Of a DNA stretch of 64,000 bases, positions 13,356-61,639 are shown piece after piece. Both the position numbers and the translations under genes were made by a program. Positions within the stretch are counted from its first letter, which is position 1, and each line of letters starts with the position of its first letter. The stretch covers positions 41,326-105,325 of the forward strand of contig RQTK01000331.1 of NCBI GenBank assembly GCA_003991915.1, read 5' to 3'. The DNA is from Elysia chlorotica (taxonomy: Eukaryota; Mollusca; Gastropoda; Plakobranchidae). Below the pieces are notes generated by a model. It saw only the letters and a list, made by a program, of their open reading frames with translations, did no database searches and was not told the DNA's origin.

Positions 13356-14129
13356 GTGAATAAAATAGTATAAAGTACATGTGTAAAATACAACTAAAAA
13401 ATTTATGATGTTCAAAATACATGCATCACTTATCGAGAGTTTGACAAAATTCACTTAGACCTTGTTTTTTATGGCATTAGATTGGTTAAGTGCGCAAACT
13501 AGCATCTCACGAAAAGGTCAAACAATTCCTAAATGGCAATGATGATGGTCAGAATAGAAAGTTCTGTCAGAGTTTTAAGCTGGTGTGCTGGTTGTAGAGG
13601 ATATATTTGTTGTAAAGTAGTAGAGTTTGAAAGAGTTTTGCCATTGGAAAATATTCATTATTTTTTAGACTAAAGAGTTTGTTTTAAAACGCTGGTTTTG
13701 TACTTGTCTATATAGATTACAATTTGATGATAGTATCAAGTCGGCAGCATGAAGTTGATAGTTTTAATTTATATCTGTATCCAAGGTAATTATATAGATT
13801 CACTACAACGGCTCACGTTTGAATCAGAGAAACTAAGAAATAAAAATTTAGATCTTCTGCAGCTAAAAAATCAAGTTGAAAATGACAGTCAAGCAAACTA
13901 AAAGTTAATTTGAATTGCCAAAGTAGACACCTAGGTGGATATTGAATCATTTGCTTAAAAAACAAAGCCATGAGTTCAAAATCCAAATAAAGAGACCTTT
14001 ATGGAGAAGATTTGAAAATGTTTTCTCACCACATGAACAATACATGCAATAGTTTATTTTGTCGGTAACTTAAAGCTTTAAATTTGTTTTAATATTCATG
14101 AAGTCTTCTCTATACGGAGAGAGAGAGAG

Positions 14130-14187
<58 letters not shown>

Positions 14188-14474
14188 GGAGAGAGGATCT
14201 CTTTATCAGTCTCTCTCTCTTTCTCTCTGTAGGTTTAACGTCTCCCATACGGTGACAATTATGAGGTTTACAAGAGCATAATAGTTCCTAAAATGTCCAT
14301 GTATCTCTTTAAACCTCTGCCTACCCACACAAGTCCTAGAAGTCATAAACCCTATCAACCTGAGAAAAAATTTATTCTGCTCTATAGGAACAGGAAAAAG
14401 GGAATTGTTGGTGTGGGAGCGAGTATTTAAAACAAAAACAACAATAACAACAACCACCGCGCCCCCCCTCACTC

Positions 14475-14688
14475 GGTCCTAACTGTGATACTAATTTTGT
14501 TAAATTTGAACACTATAACCCTTTTTATGCAAAAAATTGTTCCCTTTCAGTTATTTGGGATAGTCTAGTCAGTGAGTGCTTTTTGTTCAGCCTATTTTTG
14601 GAAGCCTCGATCCACTAGTCTATTAATAGGTTACAAATTGCAAACAGTTGAGAACGCAGGTGTAGGAAACTTCTTGGTTTGTTTTAGG

Positions 14689-14723
<35 letters not shown>

Positions 14724-14725
14724 GC

Positions 14726-14813
<88 letters not shown>

Positions 14814-15016
14814 CTCTTTATCAGCCTCTCTCTCTGTAGGTTTAACGTCTTCCATACGGTGACACTTATAAGGTTCACAAGGTCATAATGCTTTCCTAAA
14901 ATGTCCATGTATCTCTTAAAATCTCTGCTTACCCACACAGTTCCTATAAGTCATTAACCCTATCAATCTGAGAGAAAATTTATTCTGGTCTATAGGAACA
15001 GAAAAAAGTGAACATT

Positions 15017-15100
<84 letters not shown>

Positions 15101-15330
15101 TCAACCACCTAAAACAAACCAAGAAGTTTTCTTTCACCTGCGTTCTCAACTGTTTGCAATTTTGTAACCTATTAATAGACTAGTGGATCGAGGCTTCCAA
15201 AAATAGGCTGACCAAAAAGCACTCACTGACTAGACTATCCCAAATAACAGGAGGGAACACATTTTTGCATAAAAAAGGGTAATGGTGTTCAAAATTTAAG
15301 AAATTAGTATCACAGTTAGGACCGAGTGAT
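14475..15330. repeat. Large inverted repeat (foldback structure) with about 290-base arms
   Basis: The left arm runs from CTCGGTCCTAACTGTGATAC to a (GTT)n tract at 14688-14760. The right arm is its reverse complement, from (CAA)n at 15019-15099 to GTATCACAGTTAGGACCGAG. The central about 260 bases start with a GA tract and include TGTAGGTTTAACGTCTTCCA. A direct copy of the centre with a CAA-rich end lies outside the left arm at about 14140-14455. Confidence 0.75.
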
Positions 15331-15835
15331 ATTAAGTGAGTATTTTTTGTTCAGCTTACACGCGTTGAGCCAGCACATTCTAAACCAAAACATGAGGTAA
15401 AAAAAAACAAGCAGAAAATGAGAAGAAAAAACGAGTTGGGTCTGCATTTGACTTAAACACCTGTTAGGCTTACAGTATTCATTACATGAATCAAAACACA
15501 CTTACGATCCTAGATATTCTGTTTCGTTTCGACCACGTTGAATTAACATAGTATGTATTTTTTATACATATAAATATGATTGCTCTGACTGTATGGTGCA
15601 CTTTAGCGCAAAAAAGTGCAGATGCCAAAGCATGAGTCATTTTGGCTCTGGTAACATTAAATAATTTTACACGGCTACCTAAGCCGCATAGTTGTGTCTT
15701 CCCTGGACTACCTTACACTCTCATTCTTGCATAATGCTGATATAAGCTATATCGGATATTAATTGAATGACAAAGCAAGGAATCGTTCACACAGCCAAAA
15801 CAGATGCGCTCTATCAATCTTTGTTTCATATTCTG

Positions 15836-16064
15836 TATGTCTATCTGTCTGTCTGCCTGTCTGTCTGCCTGGCTGTCTGCCTGTCTGTATGCCTGTCTGT
15901 ATGTTAGTATGTCTGTCTGTCTCTGTCTCTGTCTAACTCTCGCTCGTTTCTCCCCCTCTTTCTGTCTTTCTGTGTCTCTCACTGACTCTCTATCTCTGTC
16001 TGTCTGTCTGTCTCTCAGTCTTTGTCTTTCTGTCTCGCTGTCTGTCTGTCTGTCTGACAACCAA

Positions 16065-16105
<41 letters not shown>
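15836..16105 (+). repeat. (CTGT)n/(CT)n microsatellite
   Basis: Imperfect CTGT and CTGC units followed by pure CT. Confidence 0.9.
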
Positions 16106-16109
<4 letters not shown>

Positions 16110-16929
16110 GTCTCTCTCTTTCTTTTCCGCGTCCTCTTTTCAACGAGCAGTATTCACTCAAAGTATCACACACACACACATACACACACATTTACGTTTG
16201 TAATTCCATAGTGTGTCTGAACACGTCCCGCAACTACAACTTAATGACAATTATCACTTTACCATCAATTTGCGAGCCCTACAAGGCAATCCCAAGCTGG
16301 CATTCTAGGAGCAAAACAACCCTTTCCTTAAAAAAAAAAAAGAAGCTAATGCATGATATAGTTGGTAGAAATAACAGTTATATTATCACGTCACAATTGT
16401 CCTATTGTTCTTGCCTGGTGTGCACAGTGATCACACCAATGAGATAATAAAACGTCTAACATTATCACTAACAAACATAATATGTAGCTCTATGTGTGTA
16501 AAATTACTTAATGGAGTCTTCAGCCTGTAAAGGTTAACTCACCCTGATTCCGTACAATAGACTGGAAAACACAATCAAGTCCTTTGTTGTGATATCTATT
16601 TGTTAAGGAACTGCTTCTGAACTTTATGTAGAAAGACACAATAACAACGTTGCTTAATGTTAACAAAATCGCTTGCATTATTACAGGGTTATAATACATA
16701 ATAGTCAAGATCTCGGACCACAAGTACAACTTCGCAGTAGCTTACGACTCAACCTAAGAATAATTTATGCGAATAAGAAGACTTAAGACAATGTGTAAGC
16801 TTATCATAGCATGAAGTTGTACATACGACTAGTAGAGTCTGCACCCAGTATAAACCAGAACCTATAAAAACTTCAAATAAGCTATCGTTGGGATTTACGA
16901 GGCGCGATAGATCTTTAATGTCAGTCAAA

Positions 16930-17007
16930 AATAAAGAGCAAAGGTAATACGGATCTCATGTTACTTGTAATAAAGAGTAAAGGTAATACGGATCTCACGT
17001 TACTTGT
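16930..17007 (+). repeat. Tandem repeat, two 39-base units
   Basis: AATAAAGAGCAAAGGTAATA and AATAAAGAGTAAAGGTAATA begin two adjacent units that differ at two bases. Confidence 0.85.
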
Positions 17008-17728
17008 TGTCATCCATAGATCTAGACAGCTGCACAGTTTTTGGAAAAAAAAATCAACAAATAAAAAAAAGCTTACCTGTGGCTGCTTAGATTAGAATAT
17101 CTGTATTAAGTCCACTTTTTTTTTACATAGCCTAGAGAATATAGATCCTACGTCGATCTACAAGCTTCACTTTGTTACACTGTGTTCCTTCAACTAAAGA
17201 TCTTACTGACAGTCATGGCTCTCCGCTGTGCAATAAGCCAATTAAAGGGCCTAGTATGCTGCAACAGGTTTGCCTCGATCTGACAGCATGGAAATAATTA
17301 TACAAAAAACAAACAAACAAAAAAACTTAAAAGTCTCTCAGGTTTTCCTTAATACTTTATAGATGCAATATAGTGTACGTGTAAAACCGTGAAAATAAGA
17401 AAAAAGGGCCTAGCGGTGTTACTAGATCGTTTGCTGAATTATAAAGTAATACAATAATTATAGTTATTGCCTTTCCATTAATAAATCTTTATTTTTTTCT
17501 TAAACTGAGTAAATCGGTAAAAATTGTTCCAATGAAGATACGTGCACCAGGCTCTATATCTGTATCAGTAGCTAATTAACTATATTAAAGCCACATGGGT
17601 CTATTGTTCCTGCAAGAGGATAGGCAATCTGCGCTGTTTTTGGACGGTGTTCATTATTTAATTTACCGATCCTTTGTTAGGTTAGGGCCGTTTCAAATGT
17701 ATGAAATATTAGTAATTTTACATCTTAA

Positions 17729-17832
17729 GAAGAATGCACAAACAAAATGTAGCTTACGTCTCGTCGTAACAATAAAAGAATTAGAAGAGTAACGGCGAGA
17801 CGTAAGCTACGTCTTGTTTGTGCATTCTACCC
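17729..17832. mobile_element. Foldback MITE, copy 2
   Basis: Left arm AGAATGCACAAACAAAATGT then AGCTTACGTCTCGTCG. Right arm CGGCGAGACGTAAGCTACGT then CTTGTTTGTGCATTCTACCC. Arms of about 36 bases flank a spacer of about 30. It is the best preserved of the three copies. Confidence 0.75.
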
Positions 17833-19225
17833 ATTGAGTTTGGATACAAATCATTTTATAAGCTTTTAAATACATGAGCAGAGAAACGCAACGTAAGCAA
17901 AAACATAAATATTAAAAAAAATAGAAAGTTTACTTTTAAGGAAAGTATTAAAACATTTTAATTATAATTTATTCTGTACCTTATTTTTTTCGCCCCATCA
18001 TTTCTTAGGTACAGCCACCAATTCTGTTAAAAAACAAAAGCAAAGCAAAAAAAAAAACAACTATAAACATCACAAACTACGAAGTCTCGTAGTTATAAAA
18101 GGCACTATTACCACTGGATAAAAAGTTATTTCTTTGTTATACAATTCGTCATAAAAAATTATGATATTTACTTTTTGTAAATAAAACTTACCGATGAAAC
18201 AAACACTCTCCAGGAATGCGAATAAAGATTTATTACCACAGAGCAGTGCTCGAAATGGGATAAAACTTTATTTCAACACTTTCTGTTTCGGGAGGATTTT
18301 AACCTCGCAGGAGATATCACACAATGCCAGACTGTTACTCCTTGATGCTTTTCCTCCTCCCCCCTCGATACATAAGCGTCCAGAACACACTGCTGATGAT
18401 CTTGAGTAAACACTGAAAACGAAAGAGTGTGAGTCTGTGAGTGAAATGTTGAGGGGAAGAGTTGAGGAGCGGAGTGGCAGTTTACCGTGCTGGGAATGCG
18501 CTATAGGCACTTCCCTCGCGATAAGACAGTGCGTCATTTTCCAAGGTTGAATTGGACTTCCAAGCTTGATTCGTTTCTATACTTTCTATTAATAGTGGTC
18601 GTTAAACTAAGATATAGGCACTGCGCTTGATCAGTTCGGTAGACTAGCCCTTGCCTATCGTACCTGTATAGTGGGCGTTTCCCTCTCTCTCACCCCTCTC
18701 TCTCACTCTACCTCTCTCTCCCTACAGGTGGACTTGGTTACTTTTCTTCTCAATTGACTACACCTTAGAGTCTAGTAGGTTGCTTTCGTGAGGTACTTAA
18801 ATTTCTCTTTGCGCTTATACATAGTAGGCCTACATGTATTATCTCTCTGACTCACGAATCAGTGGAAACATTTATGTATGGGGATGCATAGAGAAAAAAT
18901 ATATATATAAACAAGGCGAAACACTATGGTGTTATACATTAAGGAAAGGTGTAAGTTAAGTGAATAAGTAAGTCAGTAAGTGAGAGACAGACTCCGCAAT
19001 TTTAACCAGAATTGTTGGCATTAAATTTTATAATTGTAAGCTACCACTAGGGATTAAAAGTTTCCCAGGTCAGGATGCCCTGCCAGTTAAATAAACCAGG
19101 CCTATCCTCTCTGGCAGCTGAGCAGACACCTTTGCCACCTCCTCATGAAATGGTTCGTTGGTAGAATAGAAAAACAATACTATCCCAAAAACAATAGGAA
19201 CAGATTACAAAGTTTAATATAGTCT

Positions 19226-19365
<140 letters not shown>

Positions 19366-19981
19366 ATGCTGTACAGTAGGCTATTATTTTGTCGTGTACA
19401 AAGCACACTCGGGCTGTGATAGCAAAAACACATTGTGAAGAACGTAGAGAAAGCACAGTTTTAAAATAGACACTCCTCGGTCTGTTAGGTGTGAAAACAA
19501 AGTTTGATTTTTCACTGTGCTTACACTTTCAGGTTAGCGTTTCCACTTGCCAGCCTCCCCATCAGTTAACCTGTGATCGCAATCTATTCGAGGTATTCAC
19601 AGCTGTAACTGGGCAAAACCACTATACAGTTATGTAGATATACCAGAGAATGTGAAATAGAGAGAGGCTTGTTGAGGCGTCTCGCAGTTCGGTGTTGTTT
19701 CACGAATAGCATATACAATAGTTGTGTTAAGTTTAAAGAAGAGAAAACGCATTCTGATTCAAAATCGACTAGTATACACACAGACAAAACTGGCATATTT
19801 TTCCTCTCTTAAAATATTCAAATATTTTTTATATCAGGGGGGCAAGTATATTGACACAAGTGAAAACTTGAATAGTGTACGATGCAGTGCCGGATGAAGG
19901 TTGAAGGGAGCCCCTGGACCTATATGACCTATATCTGTTTTTTTTTTAAATTTGTTTGTTGATGTTGTTGTTGTTGTTGTT

Positions 19982-19993
19982 ATTTTTTTTTTT

Positions 19994-20024
<31 letters not shown>

Positions 20025-20026
20025 GG
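19982..20026 (+). repeat. Poly-T/poly-G homopolymer block
   Basis: About 22 T followed directly by about 22 G. Such a block is hard to sequence, so its length is uncertain. Confidence 0.85.
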
Positions 20027-20460
20027 TTCTGTGAGACTCCATTTTGGTGTTGAGGGAGATTTCTTTGTTTGTTTGATGCTTAGAGTCCAACGTTAGCACT
20101 ATTATTCTTAGGATGTTTACGTTTTGTGGACGAGGGAGGGGCGACGGAGCTATGGTTGTCAGAGCCGAGACCTCCATAAGAACAGGCCAAGTCACGGAAA
20201 TGATAAAAAATGACTAGTTGACTTCCTGCCAAAGGTCGACCATGTGACTTTCATTTTCCGAAAGTTGGTAACTGCCGACTCTCGGTTAGGTCTAGGATAC
20301 CTAGCCTTTTTCCAAAAACGCAACAACGTTTGTTTTCCGAAGCCGGAAATCGAAAGGCCAAAAAGAGAACGGTTAAAGTCACAGTCACAGTTGGCTTTTA
20401 GAGTTTGTCGAAAACGTCGAGTCGACTTTCCGACTCTCTTGTTGGCCAACTTTCTCGTAG

Positions 20461-20499
<39 letters not shown>

Positions 20500-20665
20500 T
20501 AGAGAGAGAGAGAAGGCTGGAGAGGATATCAAGCTAAATCTTTAATTAAAAAACAACAAGTTTTAAGTATAGAGTTAAAAAACTATCGGTATATAAACTA
20601 GCCGCATGAACTAGAAATAAGCGTATAATGTTGAAACAAGAAGGAATGAAAAGTAGAGAGAGAGA

Positions 20666-20721
<56 letters not shown>

Positions 20722-21439
20722 AAGAGGCGGCGGTGAATACAAAATCTTTATTAATCCCTTGAGGGAAATAGAGTCTGGATCATAATTATGGAGAGATAGT
20801 AAAAAAAAAAAGAAAGACAGAAAGACATAAAAGATAGAAAGAGGGAGAGAGAGGGGGGTGGAGAGAAAGAGAGAGAGAGGGGAAATTGAGAGAAAGTGAG
20901 AGAGAGAGAAAGAGATATAGAGAGTGAATTCAACAAAGAATGACGGCCTGAACAGTTACACAACGAGAGCAGAAACCACAACCAAGGCTTTCATCGTGGC
21001 AACTTCCAAAAGAAAGAAATTGAGGTCCATGACCGCCGAAATCTGTTACAGATCTTGCATTATTCAAGGACATGCCTGTTGCTTCTGTATAAACATCAAA
21101 AAGATATTGAAGGTTAAAAAGTGTATACAAATAATAATGCCTAAGGCAATACCTCTCAAATGTACCTTGGCTAGTTGTTCCTTGTTTTTTTTTGGATTAT
21201 ATCCCTTTAACCGGAGCTATTTCCCATTAAATATCGAAGGAACGTAACCCCTTTATAGACTACAAGGTTTCACTTTTTTTTTAAATTATTACCCCCCATG
21301 ATTCAATACAACTTGTGCTCATATCCATTGCCCATTGAACATCCACTTTTACTACCCATGGTTACCATTATGTTCTATTTTTAGACCTCTCTTCCTTTAT
21401 TCCCTCCCTCCCTCCTCCCCATCTTTCTGTTTCTGTTTA

Positions 21440-21506
<67 letters not shown>

Positions 21507-21550
21507 TTCTGTATGGCTGTCTGTCTGCCTGCCTCTCTCTCTGTCTCTGT
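21440..21550 (+). repeat. (CTGT)n microsatellite
   Basis: About 16 pure CTGT units, then imperfect ones. Confidence 0.95.
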
Positions 21551-21915
21551 CTCTCTCTGCCTCTTTCTCTCTCGCTTCTCTCAGCTCCTCTCTTTGTTTC
21601 TCATTTCCAATATTTTTCTCTCTTTTTTCTTCTTTTTCAGCCTCTTTCTATTCTCCTCGCCCTGTCCTTCCAGTCCCTCTACATCCATCGCTTTGTCTAC
21701 TTTTTAACAAATTTAGTTTTCTTCACGTTTAATTAAAGTTTTTTTCTTTTCAATTCATTCTTAAAATATAGACAAATATGCCAAGCCCTTAGGTTGTTGT
21801 AGATACCAATGCTGTGTCGTTAGCATATCTTAAATCTCCTAATTTTAGCCCTTGAACGCATGGCTCATCGAAAAGGTCGATACTCTACAGACATTAATAT
21901 AGGCTAAATAGATTT

Positions 21916-22026
21916 AATTGTGGATGGGCCTCAAGACTGACGTCTTAACTAACCAGTAGGGAGCGAAATCGCCAGGGCTCGAACTACGGACCTTTTGCGT
22001 CGGAAGCCGATGCTCAGGGCCATGCT
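21916..22026 (-). mobile_element. SINE family A, internally deleted
   Basis: Minus strand: head GAGCATCGGCTTCCGACGCA, box B AGTTCGAGCCC, then directly the ACGTCAGTCTTGAGGCCCAT tail. Most of the middle is missing. Confidence 0.65.
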
Positions 22027-22116
22027 GGATAGTGATTTCAATTTTTTTTTCTTTGATTTCTCAAATGCAGGCCTATTTAAAACTTGCAAGTTTCACCAAT
22101 ATGAAAGGCCTAACGG

Positions 22117-22166
<50 letters not shown>

Positions 22167-22380
22167 GTTGGTTCCATCTGAAATTTTCACCATACACCTA
22201 TCCGTTTGGAATTAAATTTTATAGTACATAAATTCGTCTTAACTCTTCATAATGCTTCCTTCTTTTAAGCACCAAAATTCTCTCATTTACCATAGTGACG
22301 CACGACATTCTTTAAATATTACTTAAAGTTTAATTTTCAATATGTATTAAATGGCACAAGCGACATAACGTTGGTCTTCC

Positions 22381-22803
22381 AGTGGGTTGGTTGGTTGATT
22401 GGGTTGGTTTAACGTCTAACAGCAGCACTATATAGGCTTTATTGTGGACGGGTCCCAAGACGGGATGTCCTCGACAAAATCGGGCAAAAATTACATATCC
22501 GATTTCATCTCCTACTGGTTGGATCAGTGTCGAATAGTGTGTTCGGCTGAGCCAGGCATTCTTGCACTTTCTTAATGAGGAAGCATGGGAACTCTTCAGA
22601 CGTTAACCTGGGACACATCTACGATAAAACTATTCTGCTGACTCGGACGATAGGAAACCAACTCACTCACAACTTAATCAGTTTTACCTCGCCTAGATAT
22701 CTTGAGGATCTCATTGCCGAGAGGGCAGGACACGCCGGGTTTCGAACCTTTAAATTTACAGTTTATCAATACCAAGCACTGCCGCCTGAGCTACGTGGAG
22801 CCC
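22381..22803 (-). mobile_element. Nested or rearranged SINE cluster
   Basis: 22381-22470 is a minus-strand family A tail. About 22500-22625 reads as family A body on the plus strand. About 22725-22803 is a minus-strand tRNA-like head with CGTAGCTCAGGCGGCAGTGC and box B GGTTCGAAACCC. At least two insertions are needed to explain this. Confidence 0.55.
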
Positions 22804-22833
22804 CAACATAGTCCGTTTTGATTATTACAAAGC

Positions 22834-22886
<53 letters not shown>

Positions 22887-23418
22887 TCGCCATTTAACTT
22901 AATGAAACTCTCCAGAGAGCACCGGTGTCATTATTTTCCTATTATATTCATCTATTGCGCTGGACTCCCCCCCCCCCTTTCATACCGCCAACCCTCTTCG
23001 ACCCACAGATACCGTGCGCTAATATGCTTCGAGAGGGCCCGCCATTTTTCTGAGCGATCTAGTGGTATTAATAGACATCTGTGGATAGAATCCATTTTCT
23101 TGGTAGATGTTATAAAGCGGTTTGTTTGTTTGTATTGTTGTTTGGTTATCTGATATTTAGTATTTTTTCAGTTTCTTTTCGATACACCTCTGTAAAAAAA
23201 AACACACATACATGTACAGTATATTTATTCACAAGTTACAAAATACATGCATTCGCACATAGTACTTACAGTTATAGTCACATAAGTGACATAGAATAGA
23301 CACTGAAAGTATAAAAATAGGGTCATATGCACATTTTTATGTACCAGTAAAACAAAATCAACAACAGTAAAGCTTCAAACCAAGCCCAGTTGAGGCGAAA
23401 TAAGCATCTAGGTTATCT

Positions 23419-23458
23419 TGATAGATAGATAGATAGATAGATTGACAGATAGATAGAC

Positions 23459-23532
<74 letters not shown>
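23419..23532 (+). repeat. (GATA)n microsatellite
   Basis: Near-pure GATA with two GACA interruptions. Confidence 0.95.
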
Positions 23533-24629
23533 ATAGAAAGAGAGACAGCCCGCTAGTCAAAAAGGCAGACAGTGACACCATTAGAGAGATAGAAATATAC
23601 ATATATGACTCAATGTATAAGGATTTACTTAAGAAAATTGCATCAAGTAACGCACTGTGATGTGAAAATCAGCTATCTTAGTTATTTTTCGTTTCTCTCA
23701 TAAGGAGCTTGCCTCACATTTTACTTTTTTTGTTTGTTCAAAAGATAAGAACAACATGAATAAGAAAACATTGGAAACAAAAATTACTAACATTATTACA
23801 GTGCATTTATATTTTTTGATTCTTTTACACGCATACTGTACGTAAAGGAGACTGACGTCAAATTACATTTTGGCATGCACTTATTATGAGTTTTGATTTT
23901 TAGAAGAAAATAATTGTAGGCAAATTGAGTTCACAAAGTCACAAGGTTCATCATTATCAATCGATCAAACTTCAATGTGAAAATATGATCTTTTGCATCT
24001 TTTATTTACTGATCAACTCACTTAACCCCTTTTTTCATGAGCTTGAATACTTTTTCTGTTTCACAATCTACACACATTTTTGCCTGGCTTTTTTTCCTGG
24101 TCTAATTTTCTAAGAAAATGATACAAATAAAAGTTTACCCGTTTTAATAACGATTTATTTTACTTTTTTAAAAGAAATAATAATAACAAAAGTAAAGCTT
24201 ACTTTAAATGTTAGCAATAGTTTACAATTAATCACAGTACAAAAAACTGTGTCGTGTCATAACACATCTCAATAAAAAATTTAAATCTAACAATTTAGTT
24301 ACAGAAAACAAACAAAACAAAAACTAACAATGGAATATTATTTGTTTTAACATAAATTTATAGTTATACACATATTCGTGAAACCTTGCCCATCCTTTGA
24401 CACACAAATGTAATAGACTCTCATGGGCGTCATGGAATATTAAATAATTATTATAATTTATTCAAAATGACTTAGAAATTGTCAGCCTTCACTCCTTTCG
24501 TTTATATCACTCAGACTAAACTCTGTCCTAAATATTGGTAATTTTATAAACTTTGAAAGAAGCAAAGTCTTCTAGAGATCCATGAGAAAGTTTGGCAGGA
24601 AGAGGGAGAGAAAGAGAGGGAGAGACAGA

Positions 24630-24683
<54 letters not shown>

Positions 24684-24804
24684 AAAGACAGAGACAGAGA
24701 GGGAAAAGAAAGAGATAGACAGACACAAAAAAGTTATGTTTGTCCAAGAAATGCACAATTTTTACATCTGTCAAAGCAACGGGAGGGCAGAGACGATATT
24801 TTAA

Positions 24805-24818
24805 TTTATTTCTTTATT
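24805..24818 (-). terminator. Candidate INF2 poly(A) signals
   Basis: Two AATAAA hexamers on the minus strand (24818-24813 and 24810-24805) lie about 175-185 bases after the INF2 stop codon. They precede the GA tract at 24596-24680. The spacing is plausible, but AT-rich DNA has many such hexamers. Confidence 0.3.
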
Positions 24819-24990
24819 AGGAAAAGAGGGAAACATCAAGAAGAAGCTCAAGGAAAGGTTTGCTGGTGAGAGATCGAATGGAAAAATGGTCTAACCAGCA
24901 TCAAATCTTTTCAATTGTTCTTGCTTTTTCAAGTTATTATTATTGTTATTTAATTTTTTTCATCGAAATGCGGCAACACAGACTTAACAC

Positions 24991-59265
<34,275 letters not shown>

Positions 59266-59282
59266 CCTTCCTCGGAACTGGT
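59266..59282 (-). other. INF2: INF2 5' UTR segment following a predicted splice acceptor
   Basis: Read on the minus strand, the bases before the ATG are a pyrimidine-rich tract ending TTTACCAG and then a short leader TTCCGAGGAAGG. This fits an acceptor with a short untranslated leader, and implies that the promoter lies upstream (higher coordinates), possibly beyond 64000. Confidence 0.5.
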
Positions 59283-59514
59283 AAAGACAGAAATAAAGAT
59301 GGTTTTATTAATAGTGATAAAAACAAGGAAGTAATTCGGTTAATGATTTCTTTTACGAAGATAATAGTGACAATAACGACGGTGTGATAGTGATGGTGAT
59401 GGTATTTGCAATGGTGATGATAATAGCAATAGTTGAGATAATGGTTATGATGATGTTGGGGTGATGATAATAAATATGAAAAAGGATAATCAAAGCAATA
59501 AAAGGAACGAAGAA

Positions 59515-59680
<166 letters not shown>

Positions 59681-60085
59681 ATGATGACGACTATAATGAT
59701 AATTTCATCATAATGATAAGGATATGATAAAGGATAATACTAAAGACATTGAACTACGATAACAGCAAAGATAAAAGGCTAAAACTGCAAAAATAACGAA
59801 AATAATGAATTGCATGAAATGTTGAGTTCAACATCCACCGTATCAAATTACAAGCTTTTAACACAATTACCTGTACTAGCTTGCAAGGATACCCCCATTG
59901 CGTTTGAAGAAATTAGAGGCCGTCATAGTTATTAGTATAAAAGGTGTTATTATACATAGGCAGAGTACCAAACCAAACCATCAAAGAGACATGTTAATTT
60001 TCTCAATTAAATGCTACTGTGTGTAATTAAATGTAACTTTTAATCTCTGGGCCAAAGCAACAAGCAGCTTTTATAAAAAAAACAA

Positions 60086-60145
<60 letters not shown>

Positions 60146-60671
60146 CCTATGAAAATAGAAGGACAAAATTTGATAATTTTCTGTCTTAAAATATCTGAGG
60201 ATTTGGTACTGGAACAAGGATAGTATTGGCGAAGTAAGTGATGTGTTATAGAGTAATATGATACTAATCATATTTAAATGTATAGGTAATACAATATAGA
60301 TCGGAAAGTCATACTGTTGGTTATATTATTTTTAATGGGAAAACGTAGAACCGGTTCTTACAATGCTGATACAAATTCTGGTTTCTCAAAAAGAGTTTTC
60401 ATCGAAAATCATTTTTGGGTATTGATTAATGTGTTTTTGGAACATCTAGTTCTTTATTTTTCACTTGGAAATCGATTTGAATATTAATGTGTTATATTTA
60501 TCTACAGGGAGCCAACCAACATTTTCTAAAGTTTCATTATTTACCATTATCTTTTGTTTTCATACATTAAAAGGAATATTTTCAAAAGACTTCTTTTCAT
60601 TTCAAAGAGATATGTCTATGGTCCAATGTACACGGTTGCGTTAGTTGTCAAGCTCATCTTAAGAGAGAGAA

Positions 60672-60719
<48 letters not shown>

Positions 60720-61101
60720 CAGAGGGAGACAAACAGACGGACAGACAAACAGATAGACAGACAGAGACGAAGAGTAGATGCGTACAATTGATTGAGAATT
60801 GCGGTCATGACAAAGATAATCAGAAGAAAGAAGAGCAAGTGCACAAACTCACCTACCTATTCAAATAGGTGCAAAGTCATTACAACGATGAATGAATGTG
60901 TGCTTTGCATATTTGGCCTTGTGTCATGCTTAAGGGTCATTTACTTTGGCGGTAGAGAACCCTTCTAACATTTGGGCTAATGAATACTCAAGGGCCATTT
61001 TTCTTTCCTCTTTCAGGTTCTTCCTTTAAACAAATACATGGCACAACGGGTGTACGGGTTTTGGGCTTTTCCATCTCTTTAAAGAAGAGAGAAAAAGAGG
61101 A

Positions 61102-61387
<286 letters not shown>

Positions 61388-61639
61388 TGGACCTTGGAGT
61401 AAAAAAATGTTGCAATAGCGTTTATTCGTGCCATTTTTAACTTAAAAGATGTGTGTAAACATAATAATTATTTCCGTCACTTCAAAGTTTTGTCAATTGA
61501 AAAAAAAAAGCTAATACATTTTGAGAGAAGATAAGCAAATAGTATTTGAGGTACTCTTGTTAATTTTGACATCTGCCTTTTGATTATGACAAAGACTGTT
61601 CAATCGGCTATAAAACAATCATAACCTACATCATTTTTG

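Noticed and set aside
20924-21247. 107-codon frame on the plus strand
   Set aside because: No recognisable domain; it crosses a change in composition and lacks splice or promoter support.
22575-22811. 78-codon frame
   Set aside because: Lies entirely in the SINE cluster.
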